A DNA stretch of 64,000 nucleotides, from NCBI RefSeq assembly GCF_037893015.1, contig NC_133661.1, positions 187,001,203 through 187,065,202 of the forward strand, given 5' to 3'. Below are positions 48,116-64,000 of the stretch, piece after piece; positions within the stretch are counted from its first letter, which is position 1; each line of letters begins with the position of its first letter. A program made the position numbers and the translations under genes. Below the pieces are notes generated by a model, which saw only the letters and a program-made list of their open reading frames with translations, searched no databases and had not been told where the DNA came from. This DNA comes from Macrotis lagotis. Taxonomy: Eukaryota > Chordata > Mammalia > Peramelemorphia > Peramelidae.

Positions 48116-48520
48116 ACACCGGCCCAGTGAGCCGCTCCCGAACCGGAGCGAGCGGCGGCGGCCATGGCGGCGGACGGGGAGCGCTCTCCGCTGCTCTCCG
48201 AGCCCAACGACGGCGGCGCCAGCGGCAACGGGCTGGTGGGGCCCGGCGGGGGCGGGGCCGGCGCTGGAGGAGGCCTGGTTCCCTCTGCGCCGCCTTACGG
48301 ATCTGGGAAACATGCCCCGCCTCAGGGTGAGCCGCGGCCGCTCTGCGATCCGGCCCGAGTTGGGGGCCCTGGGGGGCGGGGCCGGAACGGGAGGCGCCGG
48401 ACCTGTGGGAAAGAAAGGGGGTGGGAGGAGCCGCGGGCCCGGCCTGTGGAACGAGGGCCGTGGCTGGTGACAGGGCAGGACGTGAGGGTGACAGCTGGAT
48501 GATCATGGGTGACCCACTCT
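47400..48520 (+). promoter_or_regulatory. PIP4P1: CpG-rich promoter of TMEM55B with CACGTG and CCAAT boxes
   Basis: GC-rich block covering the TMEM55B promoter, 5' UTR, exon 1 and the start of intron 1. It holds five CACGTG boxes at 47696, 47750, 47848, 47867 and 47986. CCAAT boxes occur near 47570, 47824, 47898 and 47951, three of them as CCAATGAGA. No TATA box was seen. Known biology: TMEM55B responds to the lysosomal factors TFEB/TFE3, which bind CLEAR sites with a GTCACGTGAC core; the box at 47848 (GGTCACGTGA) fits best. Binding itself is inferred. Confidence 0.8.
48084..48113 (+). repeat. PIP4P1: (CGG)10 microsatellite in the TMEM55B 5' UTR
   Basis: Ten uninterrupted CGG units end about 50 nt before the TMEM55B start codon, so they probably lie in the 5' UTR. 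Confidence 0.9.
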
Positions 48521-51145
48521 GCCTGTCCTTCCACAGCGTTCCCTCCATTCCAGGAGGGGCACCCAGCTGTGTTGCCCGGGGAGGACCCACCGCCGTACTC
48601 ACCTCTGACCAGTCCAGATAGTGGCAGTGCCCCTGTGATCACATGCCGAGTCTGCAATTCTCCTATCAATGTGGAAGGCAAGATGCACCAACATGTTGTT
48701 AAGTGTGGTAACTGCAACGAAGCTACAGTGAGTTTCATTATCCAGGATTTTTTCTGATTCCTGCCTATAAATCTAGGAATTACACAAATGCAGACATCCA
48801 TCCTTCCTCTCTTCCTCCCAGTACCCCAGAGTAAGAACAGTTGTTCTTTCATATCCATCTCAGGCTTCCTCTTCATTTCTGCAGATGATATATATCTGAA
48901 TTCACTCCTGTTTTCCAAGGTCCTTTTCCCATTCTCCCGCAGTGTACCTTTTTTTTCTTCCTTTCTTTTCTTTTTCTTTTTTTTTTAAGGTTTTTGCAAG
49001 GCAATGGGGTTAAGTGGTTTGCCCAAGGCCACACAGCTAGGTAATTATTAAGTGTCTGAGGCTGGATTTGAACTCAGGTACTCCTGACTCCAGGGCTGGT
49101 GCTCTATCCACTGTGTGCCCTCTTCTTTTCTTTCTAATCAGGATCCCTACCAGCTTCCTGGATTATTGCTCTTGGGCCCTCCTCAAAAGGTATGTTTGGG
49201 AGGGATTGAGTTCAGGGCATTTGGTTCTTATCTCACTATTATTCCTTAGCCAATCAAGAATGCTCCACCTGGGAAGAAATATGTTCGGTGTCCCTGTAAT
49301 TGTCTTCTCATCTGCAAAGTGACTTCACAGCGGATTGCCTGTCCTCGTCCCACCTGGTGAGAGCAGAGAACTAGGAAAGCCAAATGAGGAGGGATGGAGA
49401 GTAGAGCATTTAAGAGTGAAAGAATTTGTGGGGTTTAGAAGGAGCTTAGGAAAGGGCATGCTGGTAGAACTGCAAGATTCTATAGGGGAAAGTTCAGCAT
49501 GATTCTTGGGAAGAGTTAGCATCTTTGGATCCATAAATAAAATATTTTGGGGGAAAATGGGTGATCTGATGTCTAGGTCATTTTTTTTTTATCATGGTGT
49601 AACAGGTTAGGTTAGGAAGGCAGAGAGTCTTGTATTTAAGGCAAATAAGACACTATACAGATGATCTCTGAAGAGGGAGGAAAACAATTCTTGGGATTCG
49701 AAGTGTCCTAAACTGTATCCTTCTTTCCTCTCCTCCACCCCCCTCCCCCAACACCACTCCCCAATAGTAAAAGAATCATCAACCTGGGTCCAGTACATCC
49801 AGGACCTCTGAGTCCAGAACCACAACCTGTTGGTGTCAGTGTCACCTGCGGCCATTGCAAGAATACCTTTCTGGTGAGGAAGGATGGGAGAGGGCTAGTA
49901 GACATTTATGAGAATATAATCCTACTTGTAATGTGAATATGTGGTGGGGAAAGTCAGATGTTGAAATCACCACATTTGCCCTTTTATGTCCTTCCCATAT
50001 TCAATCCTTGTGTTTTTCTAAGGGAATCCCTTAAAGAACTGACCTTACAGAACCGTTTTCTCTCTACCTCTAACATAAATTGACTCTTCATCCTGTTTTC
50101 TCTATAGTGGTCAGAGTTTACAGGTCGAACCTTGGCCCGGTGCCCCCACTGCAAGAAAGTGTAAGTGATTTAGAACTGATATCATAGACCTAGCTATCAG
50201 GGAGTAGGTGGGGGGTGGGGACTTTATAAGGATTACAGTCAGGCTTGTCCTCTATGCTTATCCCTTGACAGCTCATCCATTGGGAGAAGATATCCCAGGA
50301 AGAGATGCATTTGCTGTTTCCTACTTGGGCTACTATTGGCTGTTACTGCCACAGGCTTAGCCGTGAGTAAATTAGCTATATCTTCTCTGACCCTTCACTT
50401 TTCATTTCACTGTTTTACACTCTTAGGTTCACGACTAGAATCAAGGGTTTCATTCCCTTCATAAGTGTAGTTAAAAAAAATCCTTCATAAGAGTAGTTAA
50501 AAAACCAAAAACCTGAGGTTTACCTGACAAAACAAAGTCTGATAGGGGATTGATGAAGTCTTCAAGATTGAATGGGATGGTTTTTCACTCCACAGAACAA
50601 TTCAAATGAAATAACAGGAGATAGGAACAATTTTCAAATTGCCAGTTTAAGTAACTTTGTCTCTTTTTTGGTTTGGGGGACGCTAAGTGACTTCCCAAGG
50701 GTTACATAGCTAATAAATGTCCAAGGCTGGATTTGAACTCTGTTCCTTCTGATCCCAAGGCTCATTACTCTATCCACAGCAATACCTAGCTGCCCCATGT
50801 AGAATTTTCCTTTTCCAAAAAATTTAAAGTGGAGATTACCCAGTGGGTAATTACTACTTCCATGTTAGTTTTGTCTCATTTCCGCTGTAATTGCTTATAG
50901 ATGAAGGGTTAACTAGAGCTAGCTTGGATGTGGTGTTTTATCAGGTAATGGACTGACAGATTGGCACTGATTCTTTTTTTTCTTCCATATTCCTCTCCTA
51001 GTTTGGCACATGGAAACATGCTCGACAATATGGGGGTATCTATGCAGCGTGGGCATTTGTCATCCTGCTGGCTGTGCTCTGTCTAGGCCGGGCTCTTTAC
51101 TGGGCCTGTATGAAGGTCAGCCACCCTGTCCAGAACTATTCTTGA
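48164..51145 (+). CDS. PIP4P1: PIP4P1 (TMEM55B), late endosome/lysosome membrane protein (7 exons)
   Basis: Lysosomal two-span membrane protein, first described as a type 1 phosphatidylinositol-4,5-bisphosphate 4-phosphatase and known to recruit JIP4 for dynein-driven lysosome movement. Exons: 48164-48326, 48537-48727, 49250-49356, 49768-49873, 50108-50160, 50272-50362, 51002-51145; 855 nt, 284 aa. The start is the ATG in ggcggccATGGCGG, giving [14 protein letters not shown] as in human. Features in order: acidic dileucine-like ERSPLL near the N-terminus, a Gly/Pro-rich linker, a PPPY motif, paired CxxC-type cysteines, the CX5R motif CKVTSQR at about residues 140-146, a hydrophobic segment at about 221-241 and a second at about 248-273, and a short cytosolic tail. 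Human PRPYC reads PRPTC here, with the Thr codon split near the exon 3/4 border. Intron 2 carries an antisense SINE and intron 6 an older one. Confidence 0.97.
48977..49118 (-). mobile_element. tRNA-derived SINE in TMEM55B intron 2
   Basis: Full body antisense to the gene, lacking the last few bases at its 5' end. T/C-rich flanks make the duplication hard to fix. Confidence 0.9.
50672..50797 (-). mobile_element. older tRNA-derived SINE relic in TMEM55B intron 6
   Basis: Diverged: gctaagtgacttcccaaggg, ggctggatttgaactctg, ctatccacagcaatacctag. Confidence 0.75.
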
Positions 51146-51809
51146 GCCCCCAGATGACCCACTAACTGTGCCTGGCTCCTCTCGATAGCAGGGAAAGTGA
51201 CACTACAGAGGGGAATGGGAATGTCCCCTAGGCTTCCATAAGAGAAGCCAGGCTGTTGCCCTCCTCTTCTATAGGTGAAAGAGATGGGAAGGACCTGGGC
51301 CCTCAAAGACAAACAAGATTAGAAGGGTGGGTTGGCCAGTGCTGGCTGTTTAGTCCCTTCTGAGGGCTGCCTGTGCTTGGGATGGAGTGGGAGATACAGT
51401 ATCCTTACCCCAAGGTTTGGAAAATGGTTGTAGCTCTTTTTCCTTCTCCATCCTCTCCTAAGGAGCCATTCCTGTCCCTCAAACATTCCAGGGCAAGGTA
51501 GGGGTAGGCAGCCCTGGGAGTTTCCCTCCCTTTTGCACCCCCAGGACCTTGCTGCTGCTATTGCACTTCACCAGGGGGGTAACTCTTAATTTGACTGCCC
51601 TCTTGGCCTCCTCTCCCCACCCCTTTCCATGCCCTGTGGGGGTGGGGTCAGCCGCTGCTCTGTACAGTACTATGGGAACTGATGTATATAGCTATTTAAT
51701 GTGGGGTATGTTCCCCAATTTGTGTTCCTTCTCCCCAAGTCCTTCCTCTCTTACCGGTTGTGGCCGGTTTGTCTGTCTTTGGGGATGAGGGGCTCATCCT
51801 GTGCTTGTA

Positions 51810-51815
51810 AATAAA
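51810..51815 (+). terminator. PIP4P1: poly(A) signal of TMEM55B
   Basis: AATAAA about 665 nt after the TMEM55B stop codon, the last canonical hexamer before the convergent APEX1 gene. Confidence 0.8.
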
Positions 51816-51953
51816 TGAAATTGTGACTCTACCTTATTTCTCCTGTCATTTTTTTCTTTATTGTGGGCATGTAAGGAGATTTCAGCTCCTTTTCTATGAT
51901 TCTCTTTCCAGAAGGGATAGGAAAAAGACAACAAGGCTGGACCTCTATGGTTC

Positions 51954-51959
51954 TTTATT
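51954..51959 (-). terminator. APEX1: poly(A) signal of APEX1
   Basis: TTTATT on the plus strand, AATAAA in the APEX1 direction, about 95 nt after the APEX1 stop codon. It lies about 140 nt from the TMEM55B signal on the other strand, so the two 3' ends nearly meet. Confidence 0.75.
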
Positions 51960-52052
51960 CTCAAATCGAGCACTTAACAATAGCATTCTAAAAATTAAAG
52001 AAACAGTTCTGGATTTCTGGTTGCTAAAGAATCAGAAGCTTAAATTGTAGAA

Positions 52053-53560
52053 TTACAATGCCAGCAAGAGAGTAATAGGACAGTGGTCACTACCTAAGGC
52101 TTTGGACCGGATCTTACTATCACATAAGGCAGGAAGTAAGGACCGGGACAACAAGAAATAGTCAAGCCGCCAGCCAACATTCTTGGCTCGGGCATTCATC
52201 ATGTAGGTCCAAAAAGTATAAGCATAAGCTGCGTCTGGATAGAGATGGCGGAAACTGTCAGTCAGTGGCACAGCCTTAAGCATGTCCCCAAAGCCTTGGC
52301 GCTCCTGTGGGGTAAAACCAGCATTTTTCTTGTTTCCCTTGGGATTGCGCAAGTCAATTTCTTCATGGGCCACATTGAGGTCCCCACAGAGCACAAGAGG
52401 CTTTTTTTTAGCATTTAGTCCCTTCAAAAACTTGCGAAATGCTTCGTCCCATTTTTGTCGGTACTCCAGTCGAACCAGCCCTCGTCCTGCGTTAGGTACG
52501 TAGGCTGTCACCAGCACAAATGCCTCAAACTCAGCCACTATCACCCGGCCCTCCTGATCATGTTCTTCTTCACCTATGGAATGAATACAAAAACCCAGAT
52601 AAAGGTCAAGCATTAGAAAGTAGAAGACTGGAGAATATTTTAAACCCTTCCAGGGTTACATGAGAGTAGAGATGAGGAACAGCAAAGCTATAACATCTCA
52701 CCAATGCCAAAAGTGACATCAAGTGGGCGCTGTCGGGAAAGTAGACCAACACCGCTATATCCCTCTTTATCAGTTGGTGAGGACCAGTACTGGTGGCTAA
52801 GACCAGACAGATCCCGAAGCTCAGGTGGCAGCTTGCTTTCTGAACATTTTGTTTCTTGGAGGCAAAGAATGTCAGGGGCTTCTTCCTTTACCCACTGTCC
52901 GTGCAGAAAAGAAGGCAGGTTACAAAGACTTACTCATCCCAGTCCATCACCCTCTGCCTCCCCCCAACTCATCTCATCCTAAAGCCTAAATTCTCAAAAT
53001 AAGACTAGCATTTTAAAGAAGAAAACCTTAAAAGCCAAGCAAATAACGAATATATGCCTCTTAAAAGGAATTCAGCAATTTTGGGAACCAAAGGTGATTT
53101 TTCAACCAGCGGGTCATACTCACATCCAGACCCTTTTTTTTGATCCAGGCCCGGAGCCCATCCACATTCCAGGAGCATATCTTGAGTGTAGAAGGCTTGC
53201 CACTAGGTGAGGTTTTCTGGTCTGGGGGATCCTCATAGGTGGCAGATGCCTCCCCGGCTGCCTCCTTTGCTTTAGCACCCTTCTTGGTCTTCTTGGGTGC
53301 AGGCTCTGGTAAAAGTTGTATTAGGAAAGGTCAGAATTCTCAGTATGGGTAGCAGCCACTTCAGCTCGGAGGGCCCACGACAGGGAAACCTCTTCTGCCC
53401 GTTTTCCCCATTGATGGAGATCGGTGCTTTTGTCTCCCAATTCCCGGGGGTGGGGGGTGGGGGGTAAGCAAGCCAAGGTTCAGGCGCTACCTTTGACCTC
53501 GGGCTCTTCGTCGCTGAGCCCATCCTTCACAGGCGCTGGCTTCTTGCCGCGCTTTGGCAT
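52053..53560 (-). CDS. APEX1: APEX1, apurinic/apyrimidinic endonuclease 1 (4 coding exons)
   Basis: Nuclear base-excision-repair endonuclease that cuts the backbone 5' to abasic sites; it is also the redox factor Ref-1. Coding exons in order of transcription: 53491-53560, 53124-53305, 52702-52894, 52053-52573; 966 nt, 321 aa (human 318). The N-terminus MPKRGKK matches human, followed by a Lys/Ala-rich, diverged disordered tail. The endonuclease/exonuclease/phosphatase fold then follows closely. Visible active-site residues: Asn and Asp of NVDGL (residues 70, 72), Glu98 of CLQET, Tyr173 of VTAYVPNAG, Asp213 and Asn215 of GDLNVA, Asp286 of RLDYF, and Asp/His of GSDHCP (311, 312). The redox-linked cysteine of KICSW is kept. 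An acceptor at 53626/53627 suggests that the first coding exon begins there, with a further non-coding exon upstream. The gene is head to head with OSGEP. Confidence 0.97.
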
Positions 53561-54487
53561 CTTCCTCGCCCGCAGCGCCGCCGCCCCTCGACCCAGGCCC
53601 CCCGCAGCCCAACGCAGAATCCTGGCCTGTGGACACAGAGAGTTGGGAAGGGCTCGGGCGGGGCGGGGCCTTTCCCTGGGGAGCCCCTCCTCCCGCCGGG
53701 GCCTGGAAAGCCCTTCCTCCGCGCCCGCCTCCCTCCTTCCCCAAACACGCCGGGAGCCCCAGGGCCCCCAGGGCCCGGCGCATCGAGTTCGCGCGCAGAA
53801 CCTCCGGGGGCCGCCTCCCCGCCCCGCGGACGCCTCTCGCCTGCCGCGGCTGGTCCGGTCCCGTCTCAGGCCAGGAGCGCCGGGGCGGTCACCGCGAGGC
53901 CGGCCCCGCTGGGAAGCTGGAAGCTCCTTCCCAGCCCGACACAAAGAGCAGAACGCGCGCTTCCCCACGTGGGCTCGTGGGCCCCGGTCACATGGCCTCG
54001 GATCGCGGGCTTCCGAGGAGAGGAAGTGGCGGGGATAGGCTGAGCCGCGGCGCGGTGAGCCCGCCCCTCCACGTGACGCGATGCCTGTCTCCGGCCGGGC
54101 TTCTCCTCCGGGGCTGCCTAGCCGCTTGCCTTACAGTCCACTCCATCCTCCAAGCGGCCACCGAAGGCCGTCGAATGAAGAGGAGGTAAAGGAGCGTCCG
54201 CCATGAGCGAGAAGAGTCTCAGCGACTCGGTGAGGGGGCCGCGAGGAAAAGGCGCCGACACTCCGTACCGGCAGTAGCGGCGGCCAGACCGCTCTTAAGG
54301 CCCCGTCGCGGTTGGGGGGAGGGGAGGGGGCGGGGCCGACGGAGCCCGGCCGTTAGAGGCCGCGCTTGACGCGTTCCGGTCGGCCCCGCCCCCTCGTGCG
54401 AGCGTGGCGGCCCGGCGCCGCGGATGGAGTGAGGGGCGGGGCAGCTCCACGGACCCACCCCCGACCTCTGACCCCTCAGCCCCAGCC
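53480..54487. promoter_or_regulatory. shared CpG-rich promoter region of APEX1 and OSGEP
   Basis: About 1 kb of GC-rich sequence between the divergent starts of APEX1 (ATG at 53560, minus) and OSGEP (ATG at 54488, plus). CACGTG boxes lie at 53966-53971 (within CCCACGTGGG) and 54070-54075. No TATA box was seen. Known biology: the mammalian APEX1/OSGEP pair uses a bidirectional promoter. Several long open frames across this block reflect base composition and are not genes. Confidence 0.8.
54203..54229 (+). other. upstream ATG in a likely OSGEP 5' leader exon
   Basis: ATG in a strong context (gtccgccATGAGC) opens nine codons and ends at a good splice donor, TCG|GTGAGG. An acceptor-like ctgacccctcag ends at about 54479, just before the OSGEP start. 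If the two are joined, this frame runs out of phase over the OSGEP ATG, making an overlapping upstream ORF. The exon is inferred from splice motifs only. Confidence 0.4.
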
Positions 54488-59470
<4,983 letters not shown>

Positions 59471-59607
59471 TGAGGAGAGGGTCTCACAAAGTCATCATCA
59501 AGGAAAAGCTGAATGTGTGGAACTTTCCTGTTCTCTGACCACATAATGAGTTTCAGATTAAGTTCTCCACTACCTCTTTTAGAGAGCTGCTTTCATTATG
59601 ATCAAGC

Positions 59608-59613
59608 AATAAA
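59608..59613 (+). terminator. OSGEP: poly(A) signal of OSGEP
   Basis: AATAAA about 140 nt after the OSGEP stop codon, within caagcAATAAAacaca. Its placement is typical. Confidence 0.85.
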
Positions 59614-59891
59614 ACACATTTGTTTTTTTGTATCTATCACTGACAGGGACTTCTTAGAACCTATGTGAATTGCCTTGTGCCACATACGTAGAGGTACACT
59701 AAATAAATGCTTGTTGTTTTGACAGGCTAACTAAATAAAAGTGTTACTGACTAGAAAAGATGTTGGCCAACTTCTCCAGGATGATAAAGAAAATAAATTG
59801 AAAATACACAAAAACGTTGACATCAGAAATTTGGTAGCAAAAATGGTTGAATGTAAGGCTGAGAACTAGGAGAGAGCCTTTCCTGGATATT

Positions 59892-60062
59892 TTTTTTTTG
59901 TTTTTTGTTTTTTAGGGTTTTTTTGCAAGGCAAACGGGGTTAAGTAGCTTGCCCAAGGCCACACAGCTAGGTAATAATATTAAGTGTCTGAGGCTGGATT
60001 TGAAGTCAGGTACTCCTGACTCCAGGACTGGTGCTCTATCCACTGCAGCACCTAGCCGCCCC
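59892..60062 (-). mobile_element. tRNA-derived SINE, antisense
   Basis: Full body. Duplication ttcctggatattt on both sides. Confidence 0.94.
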
Positions 60063-63000
60063 TTCCTGGATATTTCTAAGATATTTTGTTCAGCAAACAT
60101 TTATTAAAATCCAATTTAGGAGAAGTAGGGAACTGATAAATAGTTTTGAGGTTGTGGAGGTCTGGGTGAGTACCCCTCTTTGGGGGTTGTACCCTGTTGA
60201 TGGCTTAGCCCTTGCCTAAGGCTCCCGTTCTGTAGTCCCCCTGGAGCTAGGGCTTTCTAGTTCTCTAGACCTTCCCTTCCCTCCTTTGCAGCTTCATTGA
60301 CAGTACAAAGTAAGTGTGTCCTATTGGTCTAAGGATAAACATGATGGGGGGTGGCCAAGCCCCGAGACAGCAACAGCTACACCATATATGGAGCCCCGGG
60401 ATTGGCTGATCTTGAGATCACACACAGGCTCTTATTGTGATGTGTTGTCAAAAAGTAAGTACTGTAGGCTTCCCTGGGGATTTAGAAATTCCCCACCCTA
60501 GTGCCTGGGATCTATTTTTTTTTTTGCCATTTGGGACCTTCATAGACTCATAACAATAAGGACATCCTCTTGAGAAATATTGCTGCAGGTCTTCATGGAG
60601 ATGCATCTGACATTCAGAATGTAGGGAGGGAGGGACAAATGAGTCAGAAATGAGTTAGTCATTGTTCAAAACTGATCATCCTGGTTAACTCCAGAGACCT
60701 ACATACCTTCCTTTGATTAGCCTGCAAGTCCTGCCTCAAGACATGCTCCCAAGAGGAGCAGAAGCAATAGGGAAGATAGATTCTTGCTTTCCTTCTAATG
60801 GTGATTCCTGTAGCTGATGTGAGGCCACCAGATTTTCAAATACCTTTCAACTGCAGATAGAGGAAGATCTTCTAGTTCAGACCTAACCCAAAGCAAAGGT
60901 AGTTCCTGCTATCACTCAGAATTCTCAGGTTCAAGGACCATGGAAATATTGTGTTTTCTTGGTTCTTTGCATTGTATCCTATAAGTTTGTACCTCTCCCA
61001 CTTGGTTCAACTCAGCCCTGGCCTTCCCACTGAACACTAGAGCTACTCCATTTTCCCCTGGTTAGTTGTTAGTGCTGTAATATTTTTTTAAGTCCTATTT
61101 CAGAATCCTTTTATCCTCTGTCTTCCTACTCAACATTTCTGGTTAAGGTATGGGTTATTTGATCATGACACCTTAAGCCTCTCAGCTGTGGGAGAGAGGA
61201 CAAGAAAGCAAATTCAGTATAGTTGTCAGGGGTGGACTTGATCTCTATCTCCTTTGGTTTTTCCCGAGTTTAGGAAACTTCTACTTCCTAGAAGACTAGT
61301 TGGAATCCTTTCAGAAGAGTGAATCTGAGTAGAAAGGAGACAATGGAGAATGGATTAGGTGAATGGTTTAATGCTAAGCACTCCTCTTGTCATACAATCA
61401 AGGACCAGAGCTAGGCCTTGACCCCAAAGAAAGCTTCAAGCCCCCCCCTAGTGTCTTGGACTGCTCACAAAAACTTCACTGGGGCATCTAGTCCATTTCT
61501 TCCAGCAAATCAATAAATAGGGGATCAGTCCTATCAAACCTATAAAGTAAGAGATAAGGATAGGTAAACAGCTCCTCTCCTCCATCCCACATTCTCCCAA
61601 ATTCCACTGTTACAGAACAGAAACAGGGAAAGTTGCATAAGAGATAAAATGTGAGGGAAATTAGTGCAGAAGAGATGAGATTAACTTTTGTTTCTCCTGT
61701 GACTGGCAATCCAGGGAAGGCCCTGGATCTAGTTTTTGAATTTTAAGGGGTGAGATCATCATATGGTGAAAAGCTGTTATTTCTGTATGCTACTTTGACT
61801 ACCTCATCTCATTCTCAGAATTGTCCCTCACTTGAAAGATAGGAATATGGGAGTTGTAGAATCCCTACAGTATATATCCACTGTTTCTGGTTCTACTTGG
61901 TCTGGAACAGACCACTGGTCTGAGGAAAGGTGGAGAGAAGCTGAGGCTATCCCCCTGTTCCAGCCAATCAATTACTCCCCACTTAATCCCATAGATTTCC
62001 CAATATTCCAAGGGAATTATCTGTTTCTGGGAAAGAACTCTATACTTTCTATCCCAGTGGATTACTGAGCAGCAGTTACATTTTTTTCCCCTTCTGTGAC
62101 CGAGGCATCCCATTCCTATGTTAATTGTCCTTTTCCCTACCCATTACTATTCCCCTCTTATCTCAACCCTTTTCCCAAGGCATCCATATTTTTGGAGTCC
62201 AAAAACACTGGATTCACTGGTGGAAGGCAGGTAGGAGAGAGAATAAGCAAGTTATGTCACCTCTTTAAACTCCTTTTTCTTTCCTATAATCGCACAAACT
62301 CCTGGACCATTTTTCCCCACTACACTGAATGTAGGGCGTGTAGTTGAGCCCTCCTTCCCCCACACTCAGCCCACATGGTCCTTTTCAGTAGATGTGGGCA
62401 GCTCTTGCCAATAATGCTTCTATCCTAAGATTAACACATTGGGTTTCAGCCAGTCCAGACCTGAGACCTGGAGAAGAGATAATAAAAAGATGAATGAAGA
62501 AATGTGGGAGACAGTATGGTGAGTGAGAATTATAGCAGTTATATGAATAGATGAGAGTACTGATTCTTAGTATTCTGCGCCTGAGACTGCCTCAGCTCAA
62601 AGCTCCAAGGCAGAGATGATTGTGTAAAATGAATGTATCTTCCCTACATTCAACCATTTCACACAGTCCTCTAAATCTCAAATGCCATGGGTCTCTTGAG
62701 TGGCCAGTAGTGGTTAGGGATGGGAGGTCTCCTGATTTGAATCTCTCACTAATCCCACTGTTCTTAACCCAGATGACAAATATTTGTCTTATTTCCCTAG
62801 GCCTTAATTAGAAATAAAATCATTGTTGTGTCCCAATACCTTTTTTGCAGTACTTCTAATCTCTTTTTCTTTTCCTACTCCCATGTCTCCACTTACTGAG
62901 GCTACACTCCCACACACCTTTAGACTGATATTCTTGGTAAAGGCACTCACAAAATCGTCCAGAGCTGGTCATTGACTGGATGATTCACACCAGACACAGG

Positions 63001-63714
63001 CCTGAGAAGAGGAAGGCAGGAATGGCATTAAGGTAGCTAATAAGCTATTTGCCCCTCCCTAGTTAACTTTGGTTAGATGTGGAAAGAAACTTATGGAGAA
63101 ATCTATGGACTCTTCCCTACTATAACAGGTTGGAAGGAGACTTGAAGCCCTGTGTCCTCTATCTTTCTTCTTTCCCCTGTTTCCTCATTGTTACTAAATG
63201 GTCATGGATTATTGCTACTGGAGTCTCTCTTTTCTGTTGTCTTCCTCCCCTTTTTTCCCCCTTAGGTTCTCTGCAATTTAGTATGCCTGCCTGGTCAAGG
63301 AGTATCTCACTGAAAGTTCTCTACATGATCCTGCACATTGGTAAAGCTCACAGAAGTCAGAGTCATGAGACCGGTGCCAGGCTGGACTGACAAATGGTCA
63401 GAGAATTAAGCAATGTAGGGTGAATTGGGGAAGATGGAATATCCAAGGAAGAAAGGAAGACAACAAGGTCACTGAGGTAGTCAGGTGTGATCTCAGATGC
63501 TGCCTATCTCTAGGCCAGGGAGTGGCCAAACCTTGACCTCAGGCAAAATACCTACCTGTTTTGTAAAGCCAGGCCCTTCAACTAAGTATGGTTTATATAG
63601 TTTGTAATATTTAAAAATCACTCTTAGCCCAAATGCACAAAACCAAGTAGCTGGCTAGATTTGGCCATACAAACCTAGTTTGACTTTAGCCCTTTTCCAT
63701 CATTCCTCCTGAAA

Positions 63715-63718
<4 letters not shown>
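60063..63718. other. intergenic stretch downstream of OSGEP
   Basis: No exon recognised. From human synteny KLHL33 should follow on this strand, but no BTB or Kelch repeat coding was seen, so it probably starts beyond the window or was missed. No repeat was placed. Confidence 0.45.

Positions 63719-63768
<50 letters not shown>
63719..63768. repeat. (CA)n microsatellite
   Basis: About 24 CA units. Confidence 0.95.
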
Positions 63769-63772
<4 letters not shown>

Positions 63773-64000
63773 AAACATGCACTTCAATCTCCTGCAACAC
63801 CCTTGACACTTGTATGGGAAAGAGAAAGGAGTTTAGGGAGGTGATGTTATGACTTGCTCTTAATCTTTCTCCTACCTGCCCTTCCACCAGTCACAAAAGT
63901 GGGAGGCAATGGTTTCTAGTGCAGACTCCCATAGATATTGGAGAGCCTATTAAAAATTCAGTGTGAGCTTTTATACCCTGGAAACTGATAAATACCACAA

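Noticed and set aside
47894-48602. Open frames of 139-205 codons antisense to TMEM55B exon 1
   Set aside because: They run through the CGG repeat and CpG block; high GC removes stop codons. Pro/Arg/Ala-rich shadow of the real exon.
53424-54189. Open frames of 204 and 211 codons in the APEX1/OSGEP promoter
   Set aside because: Base-composition effect in a CpG island, overlapping the promoter and the antisense of APEX1 coding exon 1.
60063-63718. KLHL33, expected here from synteny
   Set aside because: No BTB or Kelch coding segment was found in any frame I read, so no feature is called.
63719-63768. Tandem repeats as CRISPR-like arrays
   Set aside because: Simple dinucleotide repeats without spacers, in a mammalian genome.

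Overview
The window is nuclear DNA from a mammal, almost certainly a marsupial. About thirty copies of a young tRNA-derived SINE (A-box region gcTAGGTGGC, B-box GAGTTCAAATCC, body ending in ttgcaaaaacct) are scattered on both strands, many with clean target-site duplications. RTE, L1 and half-L1 pieces of the kind seen in marsupial genomes accompany them. No bacterial, organellar or complete viral gene sets are present, and no CRISPR array or tRNA/rRNA gene was seen.

Four host genes were reconstructed exon by exon by reading splice sites and comparing with remembered human proteins: PNP (minus, CDS 23954-32067, 6 exons, 290 aa), PIP4P1/TMEM55B (plus, 48164-51145, 7 exons, 284 aa), APEX1 (minus, 52053-53560, 4 coding exons, 321 aa) and OSGEP (plus, 54488-59470, 11 exons, 335 aa). 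This is the gene order of human 14q11.2 read in reverse. APEX1 and OSGEP are head to head across a CpG-rich shared promoter. TMEM55B and APEX1 are tail to tail, with poly(A) signals about 140 bp apart. All four frames are open and their known catalytic residues are present. The genes act separately: purine salvage (PNP), lysosome positioning (TMEM55B), base-excision repair (APEX1) and tRNA t6A synthesis in the KEOPS complex (OSGEP).

Layout: 1-23.5 kb is gene-free and holds L1, RTE, SINE, hAT-like and possible LTR relics, including an L1 with a twin-priming inversion and a 148-nt inverted repeat. 23.5-32.3 kb is PNP, whose third intron carries a SINE joined to a 5'-truncated ALDOC retrocopy. 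32.3-47.4 kb is intergenic and holds more SINEs, LTR-like fossils and a half-LINE (5' end, ORF1, 3' UTR, no ORF2) with target-site duplications. 47.4-59.6 kb is the gene-dense CpG-rich cluster; the TMEM55B promoter has five CACGTG boxes in about 300 bp. 59.6-64 kb is intergenic with one SINE and a CA repeat; the neighbour expected from synteny (KLHL33) was not recognised.

I found no new multi-gene system. The unusual items are retrotransposition by-products and promoter architecture. Gene calls are firm. Repeat family names and edges come from memory and eye, and should be read as approximate.
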